Positions 50,775-59,550 of a stretch of DNA of 64,000 nucleotides are shown here, in pieces (the first letter of the stretch is position 1; each line of letters opens with the position of its first letter). This DNA comes from an uncultured Bacteroidia bacterium. Lineage in GTDB: Bacteria > Bacteroidota > Bacteroidia > Bacteroidales > UBA932. Where the stretch lies: the NCBI GenBank assembly GCA_902774145.1, contig CACYHC010000001.1:1-64000 (forward strand). The letters run 5' to 3'. The position numbers and the translations under genes are program-made. The notes under the pieces were generated by a model. That model made no database searches, had not been told where the DNA came from, and saw only the letters and a list, made by a program, of their open reading frames with translations.

Positions 50775-52193
50775 ATGAAACGCTGCCTCCTTTTTGCGGC
50801 CCTGATGGCTCTGATTTCCTGCAATGACACGACTCCCGTCGTTCCACCCGCCCCCGATCTTTGTACGGATTCGCCCGTGCCGATTCCCGTCGCCAGCATC
50901 GCGGCGCTGGGAAACAGCGGCATGATCCAGGTCTTCAAGAAAGGCAGTAACGAGGTGGTGGACTATATCGACCTCGCCGACCTGGAGAAGGTCACGCGAC
51001 GCGCCAGTGACGGGGCGATGATTCCCGCGGAACAGATCAATACGGCAACGCTGTTCCATACCTTTATGGACGCGCTTCCTTCCGGCGGGCGCTGGCGCCC
51101 CGTGCACTATACGCCCCTCCGGGAGAAGGACGGTGCAGTGGAAGTGAAACTGCACAGCGGTGTCCTGACCGCCGGCGCCGAATATGTACTCAAGACCCCT
51201 GCGGGCGACGAGGTCGAATTCAAGGCCAAACTCGCCAATCCTAAGGGCGTCATTACGGTCCGTCAGGACGGCAGCGGCGATTTCTGTACGGTCCAGGCGG
51301 CGCTCACCTACGCGGGCAAACTCGGGCAAAGCACGGAAGTGACCGTCGAAATCGGCGAAGGCGTTTACCGGGAGCTGCTGTACCTGCGCAACAAGAACCA
51401 CATCACGATCAAGGGCGCTGGACGCGACAAGACCGTCATCATCTACCCCAACAACGAGAGTTACAGTACGGGGAGCGGCGCGGGCAGCGACAAGAAGCCC
51501 GAAGTGGGCAAGGCGGTCGGCGTACTCGGCGGACGCGGACTCTTCCTGGTGGAGAACTGCACTGATCTGAATATCGAAGACCTGACCATCGAGAACAGTT
51601 TCGGCGAACTCAAGGGCCAGGCGGAATGCCTCTATTTCAATTCCGGCAACAACACCCACCGCCTAAACGTGGAACGCTGCAATTTCATTTCCTACCAGGA
51701 CACCTTCCTCTGCAAGGGATTGGTCTATGTCCACAACAGCCTGATTGCCGGCCACTGCGACTTTGTCTGGGGCTATCCAGCCGCCTGTCTCTTCGAGGAC
51801 TGTGAAATCCGTTCCCGTGCGGCAGGGTACATCGTCCAGGCCCGCATCAAGAACGCCGCGGACAAGGGCTTCGTCTTCCTGAACTGCAACCTGACCGCAG
51901 AAGAGGGCGTAGCGAACGGCAGTATGTACCTGGCCCGCTCCGGCGGCAATGCCTCCGAGTACGACAATGTCACCTATGTGAACTGTACGATGGGGCCGGT
52001 CATTTCGGCAAAGGGCTGGTACGAGAATCCCACCCCCAATCCCGCCAAGGGGACGGCTACGGCCGGCTGGAAGGAATACGGGAACGTCAATACGGGCGGC
52101 TCCCCCGTCGTGCACAGCAGTACTTGCTTCCGCACCCTCAGCGACACCGAAGCCACCGCCTTCTCCTCCCGCCAGGCCGTCCTCGGGGACTAA
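50775..52193 (+). CDS. Pectinesterase-like (CE8) lipoprotein
   Basis: This 472-residue lipoprotein (signal MKRCLLFAALMALISC) has a beta-sandwich of about 130 residues and then a parallel beta-helix of the pectin methylesterase family in residues 155-465. Catalytic residues can be placed at Asp309 in YQDTFL, Asp329 in GHCDFVWG and Arg388 in YLARSGG. The family removes methyl esters from homogalacturonan. It is a single gene with its own promoter; no other pectin enzyme or SusC/D pair is nearby. It may act at the cell surface, or on a substrate other than pectin. Confidence 0.85.
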   Translation: MKRCLLFAALMALISCNDTTPVVPPAPDLCTDSPVPIPVASIAALGNSGMIQVFKKGSNEVVDYIDLADLEKVTRRASDGAMIPAEQINTATLFHTFMDALPSGGRWRPVHYTPLREKDGAVEVKLHSGVLTAGAEYVLKTPAGDEVEFKAKLANPKGVITVRQDGSGDFCTVQAALTYAGKLGQSTEVTVEIGEGVYRELLYLRNKNHITIKGAGRDKTVIIYPNNESYSTGSGAGSDKKPEVGKAVGVLGGRGLFLVENCTDLNIEDLTIENSFGELKGQAECLYFNSGNNTHRLNVERCNFISYQDTFLCKGLVYVHNSLIAGHCDFVWGYPAACLFEDCEIRSRAAGYIVQARIKNAADKGFVFLNCNLTAEEGVANGSMYLARSGGNASEYDNVTYVNCTMGPVISAKGWYENPTPNPAKGTATAGWKEYGNVNTGGSPVVHSSTCFRTLSDTEATAFSSRQAVLGD

Positions 52194-52195
52194 GC

Positions 52196-53212
52196 TTACG
52201 GCATCAGAGGGGCGAGGATGGCCGTGAGCTGGTCGTGCTCGATGAGGAAGCCGTCGTGGCCGTAAATCGAGGAAATCTCGTAGTAGCTGGCCCATTTGAG
52301 GGCGGCGACGGTCTCCTTGCCGTGCTTGGGCGGGAAGAGCACGTCCGAATCGATGCTAATCACGGCACAGCGCGCCTTGATGCGCGAAAGGGCCGCTTCC
52401 ACGCCGCCGCGCCCGCGCCCGACATTCTGGGAGTCCAGCGAACGGGTCAGGTACCAGTAACTGTATGCATCGAAGCGGCGCACCAACTTGAGCCCCTGGT
52501 AGCGCTGATAGGAACCCGCGCGGTCCGCGAACAGCGTATCCGGATCTTCCTCCCACTGCGTAGCGTTGTAGCCGTCATAGGTGCGGTAGGAAATCAGGGC
52601 AATGGTCCGCGCACAGGCCAGGCCGTCCCGCCCGCCTTCGAGCGACTCGGCCGCCTTGAAGGTCGGGTCGGCGAGCAGGGCCATCCGCTGCGATTCGTTG
52701 AAAGCCGTCAGGTACGGCGATACGCGGGTGGCCGTCGCAAGGAAAATCGCCGAATCGATGATATCCGGCTCCATAATGCACCATTCCAGCGTCTGGAAGC
52801 CGCCGATCGAGGGCCCCAGCATCATATCGATGTGCTCGATACCGAGGTGCTTGCGGACGAGGATATTCGCCCGAACGATATCCCGCACGGTCGTTTCCGG
52901 GAAATCCAGGTACCAGGGCTTCCCGGTGGCGGGATTGATGCTCGACGGGCCGGAGGAGCCGTAGGGAGAACACAGCATCCCGGCGCAGACGACATAGTAC
53001 TTCGCCGGGTCGATCAGGCAGCCCTTCCCCACCATCTGCGGCCACCAGTCCTCCGGGTCGGAATTGCCGGTCAGGGCGTGACAAATCCAGATCACCTTCT
53101 CGCCCGGGGTGTAGGCCCGGTCGGAAGTGTGATAGACGAGCGTCAGCGAATCCAGACGGCCGCCGGCTTCGAAGGAAAAGGGCTCGCCGGTAATGAGGGT
53201 GTGCTTTTTCAT
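52196..53212 (-). CDS. metX: Homoserine O-acetyltransferase
   Basis: This 338-residue alpha/beta-hydrolase makes O-acetylhomoserine from homoserine and acetyl-CoA. The nucleophile is Ser135 in LGPSIGGFQTLEW, with the acid in IDSDVLFPP and the His in YGHDGFLIEH. HALTGNSDPEDWW near residue 45 is typical. The family also includes serine or homoserine succinyltransferases; the metY neighbour supports an acetyl route. The ATG overlaps the metY stop as TGATG. It is the last gene of the operon. Confidence 0.92.
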   Translation of the reverse strand: MKKHTLITGEPFSFEAGGRLDSLTLVYHTSDRAYTPGEKVIWICHALTGNSDPEDWWPQMVGKGCLIDPAKYYVVCAGMLCSPYGSSGPSSINPATGKPWYLDFPETTVRDIVRANILVRKHLGIEHIDMMLGPSIGGFQTLEWCIMEPDIIDSAIFLATATRVSPYLTAFNESQRMALLADPTFKAAESLEGGRDGLACARTIALISYRTYDGYNATQWEEDPDTLFADRAGSYQRYQGLKLVRRFDAYSYWYLTRSLDSQNVGRGRGGVEAALSRIKARCAVISIDSDVLFPPKHGKETVAALKWASYYEISSIYGHDGFLIEHDQLTAILAPLMP

Positions 53213-54480
53213 CAGGCTTTCAGGGCTTGGCGGAGGTCTGCAATCAGGTCTTCCGCATCTTCAAGGCCGATGCTCAGGCGCATCAGGTCAGGGCGCACGC
53301 CGGCCTCGCGCAGCTGCTCGTCGCTGAGCTGCCGGTGCGTATGCGAAGCGGGATGCAGGATGCAGGAATGACAGTCCGCCACGTGGGTTTCAATGGTAAC
53401 GAGTTTGAGCGCGTCCATGAAGCGCTCGGCGCGGGCACGGTCGCCCTTGAGGCCGAAGGCCATTACGCCGCAGCTGCCGCCGGGCATATATTTGCGCATC
53501 CGCGCGTGCATCGGGTCGCTCTCCAGGCCGGGATAATCGATCCAGGCCACTTCGGGGCAGGATTCCAGGAACTTGGCCACCGCCAGGGCATTCGCGCAGT
53601 GCTGCTGCATACGGATATGGAGCGTCTGCAGGCCCAGCCCCAAATAGAACGCATTCTGCGGAGCCTGGATGCTGCCCAGGTCACGCATCAGGTGCGTCAC
53701 CAGCTTTGTGATATAGGCCGCCGAGCCGAATTTCTCGGCGTAAACCAGTCCGTGGTAGGAGGCATCGGGGGTGCAGAGACCCGGGAATTTATCCGCGTGC
53801 GCCATCCAGTCGAACTTGCCGCTGTCCACGACCACGCCGCCCACGGCCACGCCCTGTCCGTCCATATATTTGGTCGTCGAGTGCGTGACGATATCGGCGC
53901 CGAACTCGATGGGACGGCAATTGACCGGCGTCGGGAAGGTGTTGTCCACGATGAGGGGCACACCGTGCGCGTGCGCCGCCTTGGCCAAGCGCTCGATGTC
54001 CAGAATGCGTACGCCGGGGTTGGTGAGCGTCTCGCCGAAGACCAGCTTTGTATTGGGCTTGAAAGCCGCTTCAAGCGTCGCATCGTCGGCCTCCATATCG
54101 ATGAAGGTCACGTCGATGCCCATCTTGCGGAGGGTCCAGCCGAAGAGGTTGTAGGTCCCGCCGTAGATGTTGGACGTGGTGATCATATGGTCCCCCGCCT
54201 CGCAGATGTTGAAGCAGGCGAAGAAGTTGGCCGCCTGGCCGCTGGAGGTCAGGCAGGCCCCCACACCGCCTTCAAGCGCCGCGATACGCGCGGCCACGAG
54301 GTCGTTGGTCGGGTTCTGGAGACGCGTGTAGAAATAGCCGCTGGCTTCCAGGTCGAAGAGTTTGGCCATCGCGTCCGAGGAGTCGTACTTGAAGGTCGTA
54401 CTCTGGTAGACGGGCATCTGGCGAGGCTCGCCGTTTGCGGGATTATACCCCGCATGAACGCATTCAGTTCCTTTTTTCAT
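53212..54480 (-). CDS. metY: O-acetylhomoserine sulfhydrylase / trans-sulfuration PLP enzyme
   Basis: This 422-residue PLP enzyme of the Cys/Met metabolism family converts O-acetylhomoserine and sulfide into homocysteine. The PLP Lys204 lies in THSTTKYMDGQG, and YTRLQNPTND, SSGQAANFFA and VDNTFPTP are present. Length and motifs favour MetY over cystathionine gamma-synthase, but the two are hard to separate by eye. It overlaps the ACT gene by 4 nt and metX by 1 nt. Confidence 0.88.
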   Translation of the reverse strand: MKKGTECVHAGYNPANGEPRQMPVYQSTTFKYDSSDAMAKLFDLEASGYFYTRLQNPTNDLVAARIAALEGGVGACLTSSGQAANFFACFNICEAGDHMITTSNIYGGTYNLFGWTLRKMGIDVTFIDMEADDATLEAAFKPNTKLVFGETLTNPGVRILDIERLAKAAHAHGVPLIVDNTFPTPVNCRPIEFGADIVTHSTTKYMDGQGVAVGGVVVDSGKFDWMAHADKFPGLCTPDASYHGLVYAEKFGSAAYITKLVTHLMRDLGSIQAPQNAFYLGLGLQTLHIRMQQHCANALAVAKFLESCPEVAWIDYPGLESDPMHARMRKYMPGGSCGVMAFGLKGDRARAERFMDALKLVTIETHVADCHSCILHPASHTHRQLSDEQLREAGVRPDLMRLSIGLEDAEDLIADLRQALKA

Positions 54481-54875
54481 TGAATTTCCTTTAACGAAGA
54501 ATCGTTGATGATCTGACGGGCGCGGGTGCGGTCGTCGGTGCGGAAGGCCAGCGCCTGCCGTCCTTCATAGTGGAAGGAGTACAGGTAGGCGATGCTGAGG
54601 CCGCCCTTCGCAAAAACGCCGATAAGTTTGGCGGCCGACCCGGGCACATCTTCCATTTCCAGCACGAGAATCTCGGTCAGCGAGGCCGCAAAACCTTCCT
54701 GCTCCAGCACCTTGAACGCCTCCTGCGGGTTGTCGCAGATGATGCGGAAGATGCCGTAATCGGAAGTATCGGCCACACTGATGGCGTGCAGCTGGACGTG
54801 ATGCTCGGCGAGCTTGTCCAGCACGCGCTTCAGGCTGCCGGACGTATTTTCCATAAATACTGATAATTGTTGCAT
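54477..54875 (-). CDS. Tandem ACT-domain protein
   Basis: This 132-residue protein consists of two ACT-like domains: QLSVFMENTSGSLKRVLDKL in residues 3-22 and VLEMEDVPGSAAKLIGVFAK in residues 73-92. ACT pairs bind amino acids, often to regulate an enzyme or a regulator. In Bacteroidota this gene commonly follows the phenylacetate-CoA ligase gene, and a role in sensing a branched-chain or aromatic amino acid is inferred. The start at 54875 is chosen over 54914 because the extra residues overlap paaK. It overlaps metY by 4 nt. Confidence 0.85.
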   Translation of the reverse strand: MQQLSVFMENTSGSLKRVLDKLAEHHVQLHAISVADTSDYGIFRIICDNPQEAFKVLEQEGFAASLTEILVLEMEDVPGSAAKLIGVFAKGGLSIAYLYSFHYEGRQALAFRTDDRTRARQIINDSSLKEIQ

Positions 54876-54885
54876 GGCTTTGGTT

Positions 54886-56196
54886 TTATTGTAATTTTCT
54901 GCGGTCTTCGACAAATACGGTCTTGCCCTCGCTGCGGGCGATGGTGCCCGGCGACTTGATCTGCACGCGCGCGGAAATACTCAGCACGCCGCGGAGTTTC
55001 GACGCTACCTTCTTCTCCAGTTCCGTCACCGGCGCGAGGGTATCGAAGCCCTGCGCGAAGTATTCCTGCCGCATCTCCACCTGCACGGTCAGCGCATCGA
55101 GGTTGCCGGTGCGTTCCACGATCAGTTTGAAGCGCGGCGCGCATTCGGGAATGCCCAGCAGCACGCTCTCCACCTGCGAAGGGAACACGTTGATACCGCG
55201 GATAATCAGCATATCGTCGCTGCGGCCGATGATACGGCCCATCCGCACTTCCGTCCGCCCGCAGGCACATTCGCCTTCGAGCAGGGAGCAGAGGTCGCGG
55301 GTACGGTAGCGCAGCAGCGGCATGCCTTCCTTGGTGAGCGTCGTGAACACCAGTTCCCCCTCCTTCCCGCGCGGAAGCGGCTGCAGGGTGGCGGGATCGA
55401 CGATTTCGGGGAAGAAATGGTCCTCGCAGATATGGGAACCGTTCTGGCATTCGCATTCGTAGCTCACGCAGGGGCCCATGATTTCGCTCAGGCCGTACAG
55501 GTTATAGCCCTTGAGCCCCAGGCGTTCCTCGATTTCCTTGCGCATATGCTCCGTCCAGGGTTCCGCGCCGAAGGCCCCTACCCGCAGGCTCAGGTCTTCC
55601 TTGCGTACGCCGAGCGCCTCCATCGTTTCCGCGAGGTGCAGGGCATAGGACGGGGTACAGGCAATGCCCGTGACGCCGAGGTCCCGGATCAGGCCGATGT
55701 GCTTCTCCGTATTGCCCGTCGATGCGGGGATGACCGCAGCGCCCATATTCTCCACGCCGTAATGCACGCCCAGGCCGCCGGTAAAGAGGCCGTAGCCGTA
55801 GGCGACGGAGAAGAGGTCGTCGCGGGTAACACCGTAAGCGGTCAGGCAGCGCGCCATACACTCGCTCCAGATTTCAATGTCCTTGCGGGTATAGCCGACG
55901 ATGGTCGCCTTGCCCGTGGTGCCGCTGGAGGCGTGGATGCGGATGATTTCGCTCTTGGGGGCCGCCTGCAGGCCGAAGGGATAATTGTCCCGAATGTCCT
56001 GCTTGGTGGTAAAGGGCAGTTTCACGATGTCCTCGATGGTCCGGATATCGTCCGGATTGAGGTCCATCGCCTGCATCTTGGCCCGGTAGAAGGGCACGTT
56101 GTGATACACATAGGAAACCACCTTGTGCAGGCGCTTCCCCTGGAGGGCGCTCATCTCGTCCCTCGACATACATTCTTTATGCTGATTCCAGATCAT
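54886..56196 (-). CDS. paaK: Phenylacetate-CoA ligase-like enzyme
   Basis: This 436-residue AMP-forming ligase makes an aryl-CoA. The ATP loop is HASSGTTGKATIVGY near residue 90, with YGLSEIMGPCVSYECEC and the hinge region IGRSDDMLIIRGINVFP. A Cys cluster (CECQNGSHIC and CACG) suggests a zinc site typical of this subgroup. Next to iorAB, it may turn the aryl acid released from arylpyruvate into aryl-CoA or run in the reverse, ATP-forming direction. It overlaps the iorB end by 20 nt. Confidence 0.92.
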   Translation of the reverse strand: MIWNQHKECMSRDEMSALQGKRLHKVVSYVYHNVPFYRAKMQAMDLNPDDIRTIEDIVKLPFTTKQDIRDNYPFGLQAAPKSEIIRIHASSGTTGKATIVGYTRKDIEIWSECMARCLTAYGVTRDDLFSVAYGYGLFTGGLGVHYGVENMGAAVIPASTGNTEKHIGLIRDLGVTGIACTPSYALHLAETMEALGVRKEDLSLRVGAFGAEPWTEHMRKEIEERLGLKGYNLYGLSEIMGPCVSYECECQNGSHICEDHFFPEIVDPATLQPLPRGKEGELVFTTLTKEGMPLLRYRTRDLCSLLEGECACGRTEVRMGRIIGRSDDMLIIRGINVFPSQVESVLLGIPECAPRFKLIVERTGNLDALTVQVEMRQEYFAQGFDTLAPVTELEKKVASKLRGVLSISARVQIKSPGTIARSEGKTVFVEDRRKLQ

Positions 56197-56743
56197 AGCA
56201 TTTCAGGTTCAGGTCAACAATGGCCTCGCCTTTGGGGGCGAATACGCGCTTCACGGCTTCGCGGAGCGCATTTTTATCCAGGATACCGATGTAGGGCGCC
56301 GCCAGCCCGAGCAGGGCGATATTCGCGCCGCGGGGATTGCCGGCGGAGGCCGCCATCGCGTCGATGTCTTCGCAGACCAGCTGCGGCAACTTCGCCAGTT
56401 CCGCGCGCAGGGCGGCTTCATCGGGATAATCCGGAATGTTCACCAGCGGCTTGGAGGCGGTCACTACCGTCCCGTCCGGGCGCAGCCAGGGCAGGTAACG
56501 CAGGGCTTCCATCGGCTCCATCGAGAGAATCAGGTCCGCTCCGCCGAGGGGAATCAAGTCGCTGAAAATGGGCTCCGTAGAGAGGCGCAGATGGCTTTGC
56601 ACATCGCCGCCCCGCTGGCTCATGCCGTGGACTTCCGCCTGCTTGAGATACAGGCCCGCGGCCGTCGCGGCCTCGCCGATGACGGTGGCGATGGACAGGA
56701 TGCCCTGTCCGCCCACGCCGCACAATATAATATCTTTCTTCAT
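56177..56743 (-). CDS. iorB: Indolepyruvate ferredoxin oxidoreductase, beta subunit
   Basis: This 188-residue subunit has the start DIILCGVGGQGILSIATVIG, the gamma/beta-type 2-oxoacid oxidoreductase fold, and EVHGMSQRGGDVQSHLR. With IorA it oxidatively decarboxylates aryl pyruvates to aryl-acyl-CoA using ferredoxin. The start codon at 56743 lies 1 nt after the left end of a 165-bp inverted-repeat element, so its translation start region is set by that element. It overlaps paaK by 20 nt. Confidence 0.93.
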   Translation of the reverse strand: MKKDIILCGVGGQGILSIATVIGEAATAAGLYLKQAEVHGMSQRGGDVQSHLRLSTEPIFSDLIPLGGADLILSMEPMEALRYLPWLRPDGTVVTASKPLVNIPDYPDEAALRAELAKLPQLVCEDIDAMAASAGNPRGANIALLGLAAPYIGILDKNALREAVKRVFAPKGEAIVDLNLKCYDLESA

Positions 56744-56744
56744 T

Positions 56745-56909
56745 AGAAGCTTTTTGACTTTTGTTAACGAAAAGATTTATGAGGAATTTTTGAGCTACTT
56801 TTCTTTGGCTGATGATGGAGTGTAGTTGATACTACATGACTGAAGAAGACGGAGAAAAGAGCCAAAAAGGACCATAAAGATAGAAGTTGATAAAAGTTAA
56901 ACAGCTTCT
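56745..56909. mobile_element. 165-bp AT-rich foldback (MITE-like) element between iorA and iorB
   Basis: The ends are inverted repeats: AGAAGCTTTTTGACTTTT at 56745-56762, and on the other strand AGAAGCTGTTTAACTTTT at 56909-56892, with 16 of 18 bases equal. The centre is the palindrome TGTAGTTGATACTACA at 56821-56836, almost exactly the midpoint. Other halves also pair: AGAAAAG, AGC, CAAAAA and CATAAA occur in order on both arms. The whole element is thus a long imperfect palindrome. It encodes nothing and is much richer in AT than the flanks. The iorA stop lies in the right repeat. Confidence 0.65.
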
Positions 56910-58486
56910 CTTCGTTTGGCGTGCCGGCGCGCGGTCTGGATGCACTCGCGGCGCGGAATAATCACGGAAAGGCCCTTGTAGGCAATCTCTTCGCGCAGCA
57001 GGCGCTCGATCTCGGGAATGTTCGCGGGCAGGGGCACGACGGTCCGCACGTGCGCGGGATCCACGCCCAGCGCCACACAGATGCCTTCGTACTTGCTCGT
57101 TCCGGCCGAATCCTGGCCGCCCGTCATCGCCGTGGTGAGGTTGTCGGAAATAATCACCGTAATGGGCGTATTCTCATTGGCCGCATCCAGCAGGCCGGTC
57201 ATTCCGGAATGGGTAAAGGTGGAATCGCCGATGACCGCCACCGCAGGGAACAGTCCGGCGTCGGACGCACCCTTCGCCATCGTAATGGAGGCGCCCATAT
57301 CCACGCAGGAGGCAATCGCCTTGTAGGGCGGCAGCGCGCCGAGGGTATAGCAGCCGATATCGCCGAACACGCGGCCGTCGGGGAAATCCGCCATGACGCG
57401 GCCCAGCGCGGCATATACGTCGCGGTGTCCGCAGCCCTGACAGAACTGCGGGGGCCGACCCGCCACCAGCGCAGGCGTGGAAAGCAGCGTCCCCGTCTCC
57501 ACGCCGAGCGCAGCCGCCACATTGTCCGGCGTCAGTTCGCCCGTCCGGGGCAGGCGGCCGTCCAGCCGTCCGTGCACGGGATAGCCCGCACCGAGCAACG
57601 CCTTCACGCCCTGCTCCACCACCGGCTGTCCGTCTTCCACGACAAGGATTTCAGGACAGGCCGCGGCGAGCGAGGCAATTTGCGCCTCCGGCAGCGGATA
57701 CTGGGAAATCTTGAGCACCTGCGCCTTGCGGCCGCTAGAAGCAAGCGCTTCGCGGACATAATTATAGGCAATGCCGCAGGCAATCACGCCCAGCTCCCCT
57801 TCTCCGGAAAGCCCGTTGTACGGCGATGCGGCGGAACTCTCCTGCATCGTCTTCTGCTTCTCGATCAACTTCAGATACTGCCGGCGGGCAATCCCGGGCA
57901 GCAGCACCCAGCCGCGGTCCGCGGAAGGCGACAGCGGATTGGCAGCGCAGCGCTCCCCCACCGTCACCGATGCGCGGGAATGCGCGAGGCGCGTAACCAT
58001 ACGCAGCACCACCGGAAGGCCCAGACGCTCGGACAGTTCAAAGCCGTAAGCCGTCATATCGTAGGCCTCCTGCTGGCTCGAAGGTTCCAGCAGCGGGACC
58101 ATCGCAAAGCCCGCGTAAAAGCGGGAATCCTGCTCGTTCTGCGAGGAATGCATCGACGGATCGTCCGCGGCGAGCACCAGCAGGCCGCCCTTCACGCCGG
58201 TCACGGCGGAATTGACGAAGGCGTCGGCGCAGACATTCATCCCCACGTGCTTCATACAGACGAGGGCGCGCTTGCCGGCATACGACATGCCCAGCGCGGC
58301 TTCCATCGCCGTTTTCTCATTGGTGCACCAGCGGCTGTGGACACCCGCGGCACGCGCTCCGGCATCCGCCTGGATGAACTCCGTCACTTCCGTGGACGGC
58401 GTCCCGGGATAGGCATACACCCCGGACAGACCCGCATCCAGCGCCCCCAGCGCCACCGCTTCGTCCCCTAGTAATAGTTTTCTCAT
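56897..58486 (-). CDS. iorA: Indolepyruvate ferredoxin oxidoreductase, alpha subunit, without ferredoxin tail
   Basis: This 529-residue TPP-dependent subunit has GVYAYPGTPSTEVTEFI, SAVTGVKGGLLVLAADDPS, the CGHRDVYAAL cofactor region, and the TPP-binding GDSTFTHSGMTGLLDAANEN. Canonical IorA proteins (about 600 residues or more) end in a two-cluster ferredoxin domain. Here the chain stops shortly after IIPRRECIQTARRHAKRREAV, quoted in part as IIPRRECIQTA, with no CxxCxxC cluster. The stop codon lies inside the right repeat of the foldback element. The start at 58486 overlaps the ilvE stop by 4 nt. The electron carrier route is therefore unclear. Confidence 0.9.
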   Translation of the reverse strand: MRKLLLGDEAVALGALDAGLSGVYAYPGTPSTEVTEFIQADAGARAAGVHSRWCTNEKTAMEAALGMSYAGKRALVCMKHVGMNVCADAFVNSAVTGVKGGLLVLAADDPSMHSSQNEQDSRFYAGFAMVPLLEPSSQQEAYDMTAYGFELSERLGLPVVLRMVTRLAHSRASVTVGERCAANPLSPSADRGWVLLPGIARRQYLKLIEKQKTMQESSAASPYNGLSGEGELGVIACGIAYNYVREALASSGRKAQVLKISQYPLPEAQIASLAAACPEILVVEDGQPVVEQGVKALLGAGYPVHGRLDGRLPRTGELTPDNVAAALGVETGTLLSTPALVAGRPPQFCQGCGHRDVYAALGRVMADFPDGRVFGDIGCYTLGALPPYKAIASCVDMGASITMAKGASDAGLFPAVAVIGDSTFTHSGMTGLLDAANENTPITVIISDNLTTAMTGGQDSAGTSKYEGICVALGVDPAHVRTVVPLPANIPEIERLLREEIAYKGLSVIIPRRECIQTARRHAKRREAV

Positions 58487-59523
58487 AGATATAAACACCA
58501 ATTGTGGGTATCTTCTTCAAGGCCATCCTGGATGCCGCGAAGCCGCTTATAGAGCTTCTCGCTGACGGCACCGCACTTGTCCGGAGCGCCGAAACGCCAG
58601 GTCTTCACGATCTCGGTATCCTCCAGCCGCGCCTTGTCGTCCACGCTGCAGATAGGCGTAATCACCACCGCGGTACCGCAGGCATTCACCTCGTCGAACT
58701 CCGCGAGTTCCTCCACGGGCACGCGCCGCTTCTCCACCTTCAGGCCAAAGTCCTCGGCCACCGCCTGCAGGCTCTTGTTGGTAATGGAAGGCAGCACGCT
58801 GTCCGAGAGCGGCGTCACATAGGAATTCCCCTTGATTGCCAGGAAATTCGAAGAGCCGAACTCGTCGATATGGGTCTTGGTGGCCGGATCCAGGAACAGT
58901 AGCTCGCGATAGCCCTGGCGGTGCGCCATATTATAAGGATGCAGCGAGGTGGCATAATTCGCGCTCAACTTGAAGGCACCGGTCCCGTTGGGGGCCGCCC
59001 GGTCATAATTGCGGGCAATCACCGCCGTGCCCGGACTGAGGCTCGCCGCGCCGGAATAACTGCCCACGGGTGCGCACATCACGGCAAAAAGCACCTCCGT
59101 TGAAGACGCGATGCCCAGCTGCGGGTTGCAGCCGATCAGCACGGGGCGCAGGTACATCGACGCATTATAGCCGTAGGGCGGCAGGTACTCGATATTCTCG
59201 CGCACGCACTGCAGGCACATCTCGATGAACATCTCCTCCGAAGGCACCGCCATATCCAGGTGGGAACCGCTGCGCTGCAGGCGCTTCGCATTCTCGTCCG
59301 GACGGAACAGGCGCACCTTGCCGTCCACGCCCCGGAAGGCCTTCAGGCCCTCGAAACAGGAATTCGCATAATGGAACACGCCTGCAAAGGCGCTGAAATC
59401 CAGATTAAAGTCAGCGCTGGCCACGGGCGCAGACCACTGCCCGTCCTTGAAATAACTGCTGATAATCACATTGGTCTTCCTGTACTTGAATCCCAACGCA
59501 CCAAAATCCAATTGCTCTGTCAT
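58483..59523 (-). CDS. ilvE: Branched-chain amino acid aminotransferase
   Basis: This 346-residue fold-IV PLP enzyme interconverts Val, Leu and Ile with their 2-oxo acids. Motifs include FHYANSCFEGLKAFRG, LRPVLIGCNPQLG, the PLP lysine in FKLSANYATSLHPYN, and the acid region FGSSNFLAI. Length is typical of the larger bacterial group. The start is at MTEQ (59523). It leads the operon with iorA, iorB, paaK, the ACT gene and met genes, and could supply aryl or branched-chain keto acids to IorAB. Confidence 0.94.
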   Translation of the reverse strand: MTEQLDFGALGFKYRKTNVIISSYFKDGQWSAPVASADFNLDFSAFAGVFHYANSCFEGLKAFRGVDGKVRLFRPDENAKRLQRSGSHLDMAVPSEEMFIEMCLQCVRENIEYLPPYGYNASMYLRPVLIGCNPQLGIASSTEVLFAVMCAPVGSYSGAASLSPGTAVIARNYDRAAPNGTGAFKLSANYATSLHPYNMAHRQGYRELLFLDPATKTHIDEFGSSNFLAIKGNSYVTPLSDSVLPSITNKSLQAVAEDFGLKVEKRRVPVEELAEFDEVNACGTAVVITPICSVDDKARLEDTEIVKTWRFGAPDKCGAVSEKLYKRLRGIQDGLEEDTHNWCLYL

Positions 59524-59550
59524 ATTTATATACAATTTTAACGAAACAAA

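Noticed and set aside
56568..56825. Plus-strand frame running into the foldback element
   Set aside because: It is antisense to iorB and has no promoter; the part within the element is simply palindrome sequence.
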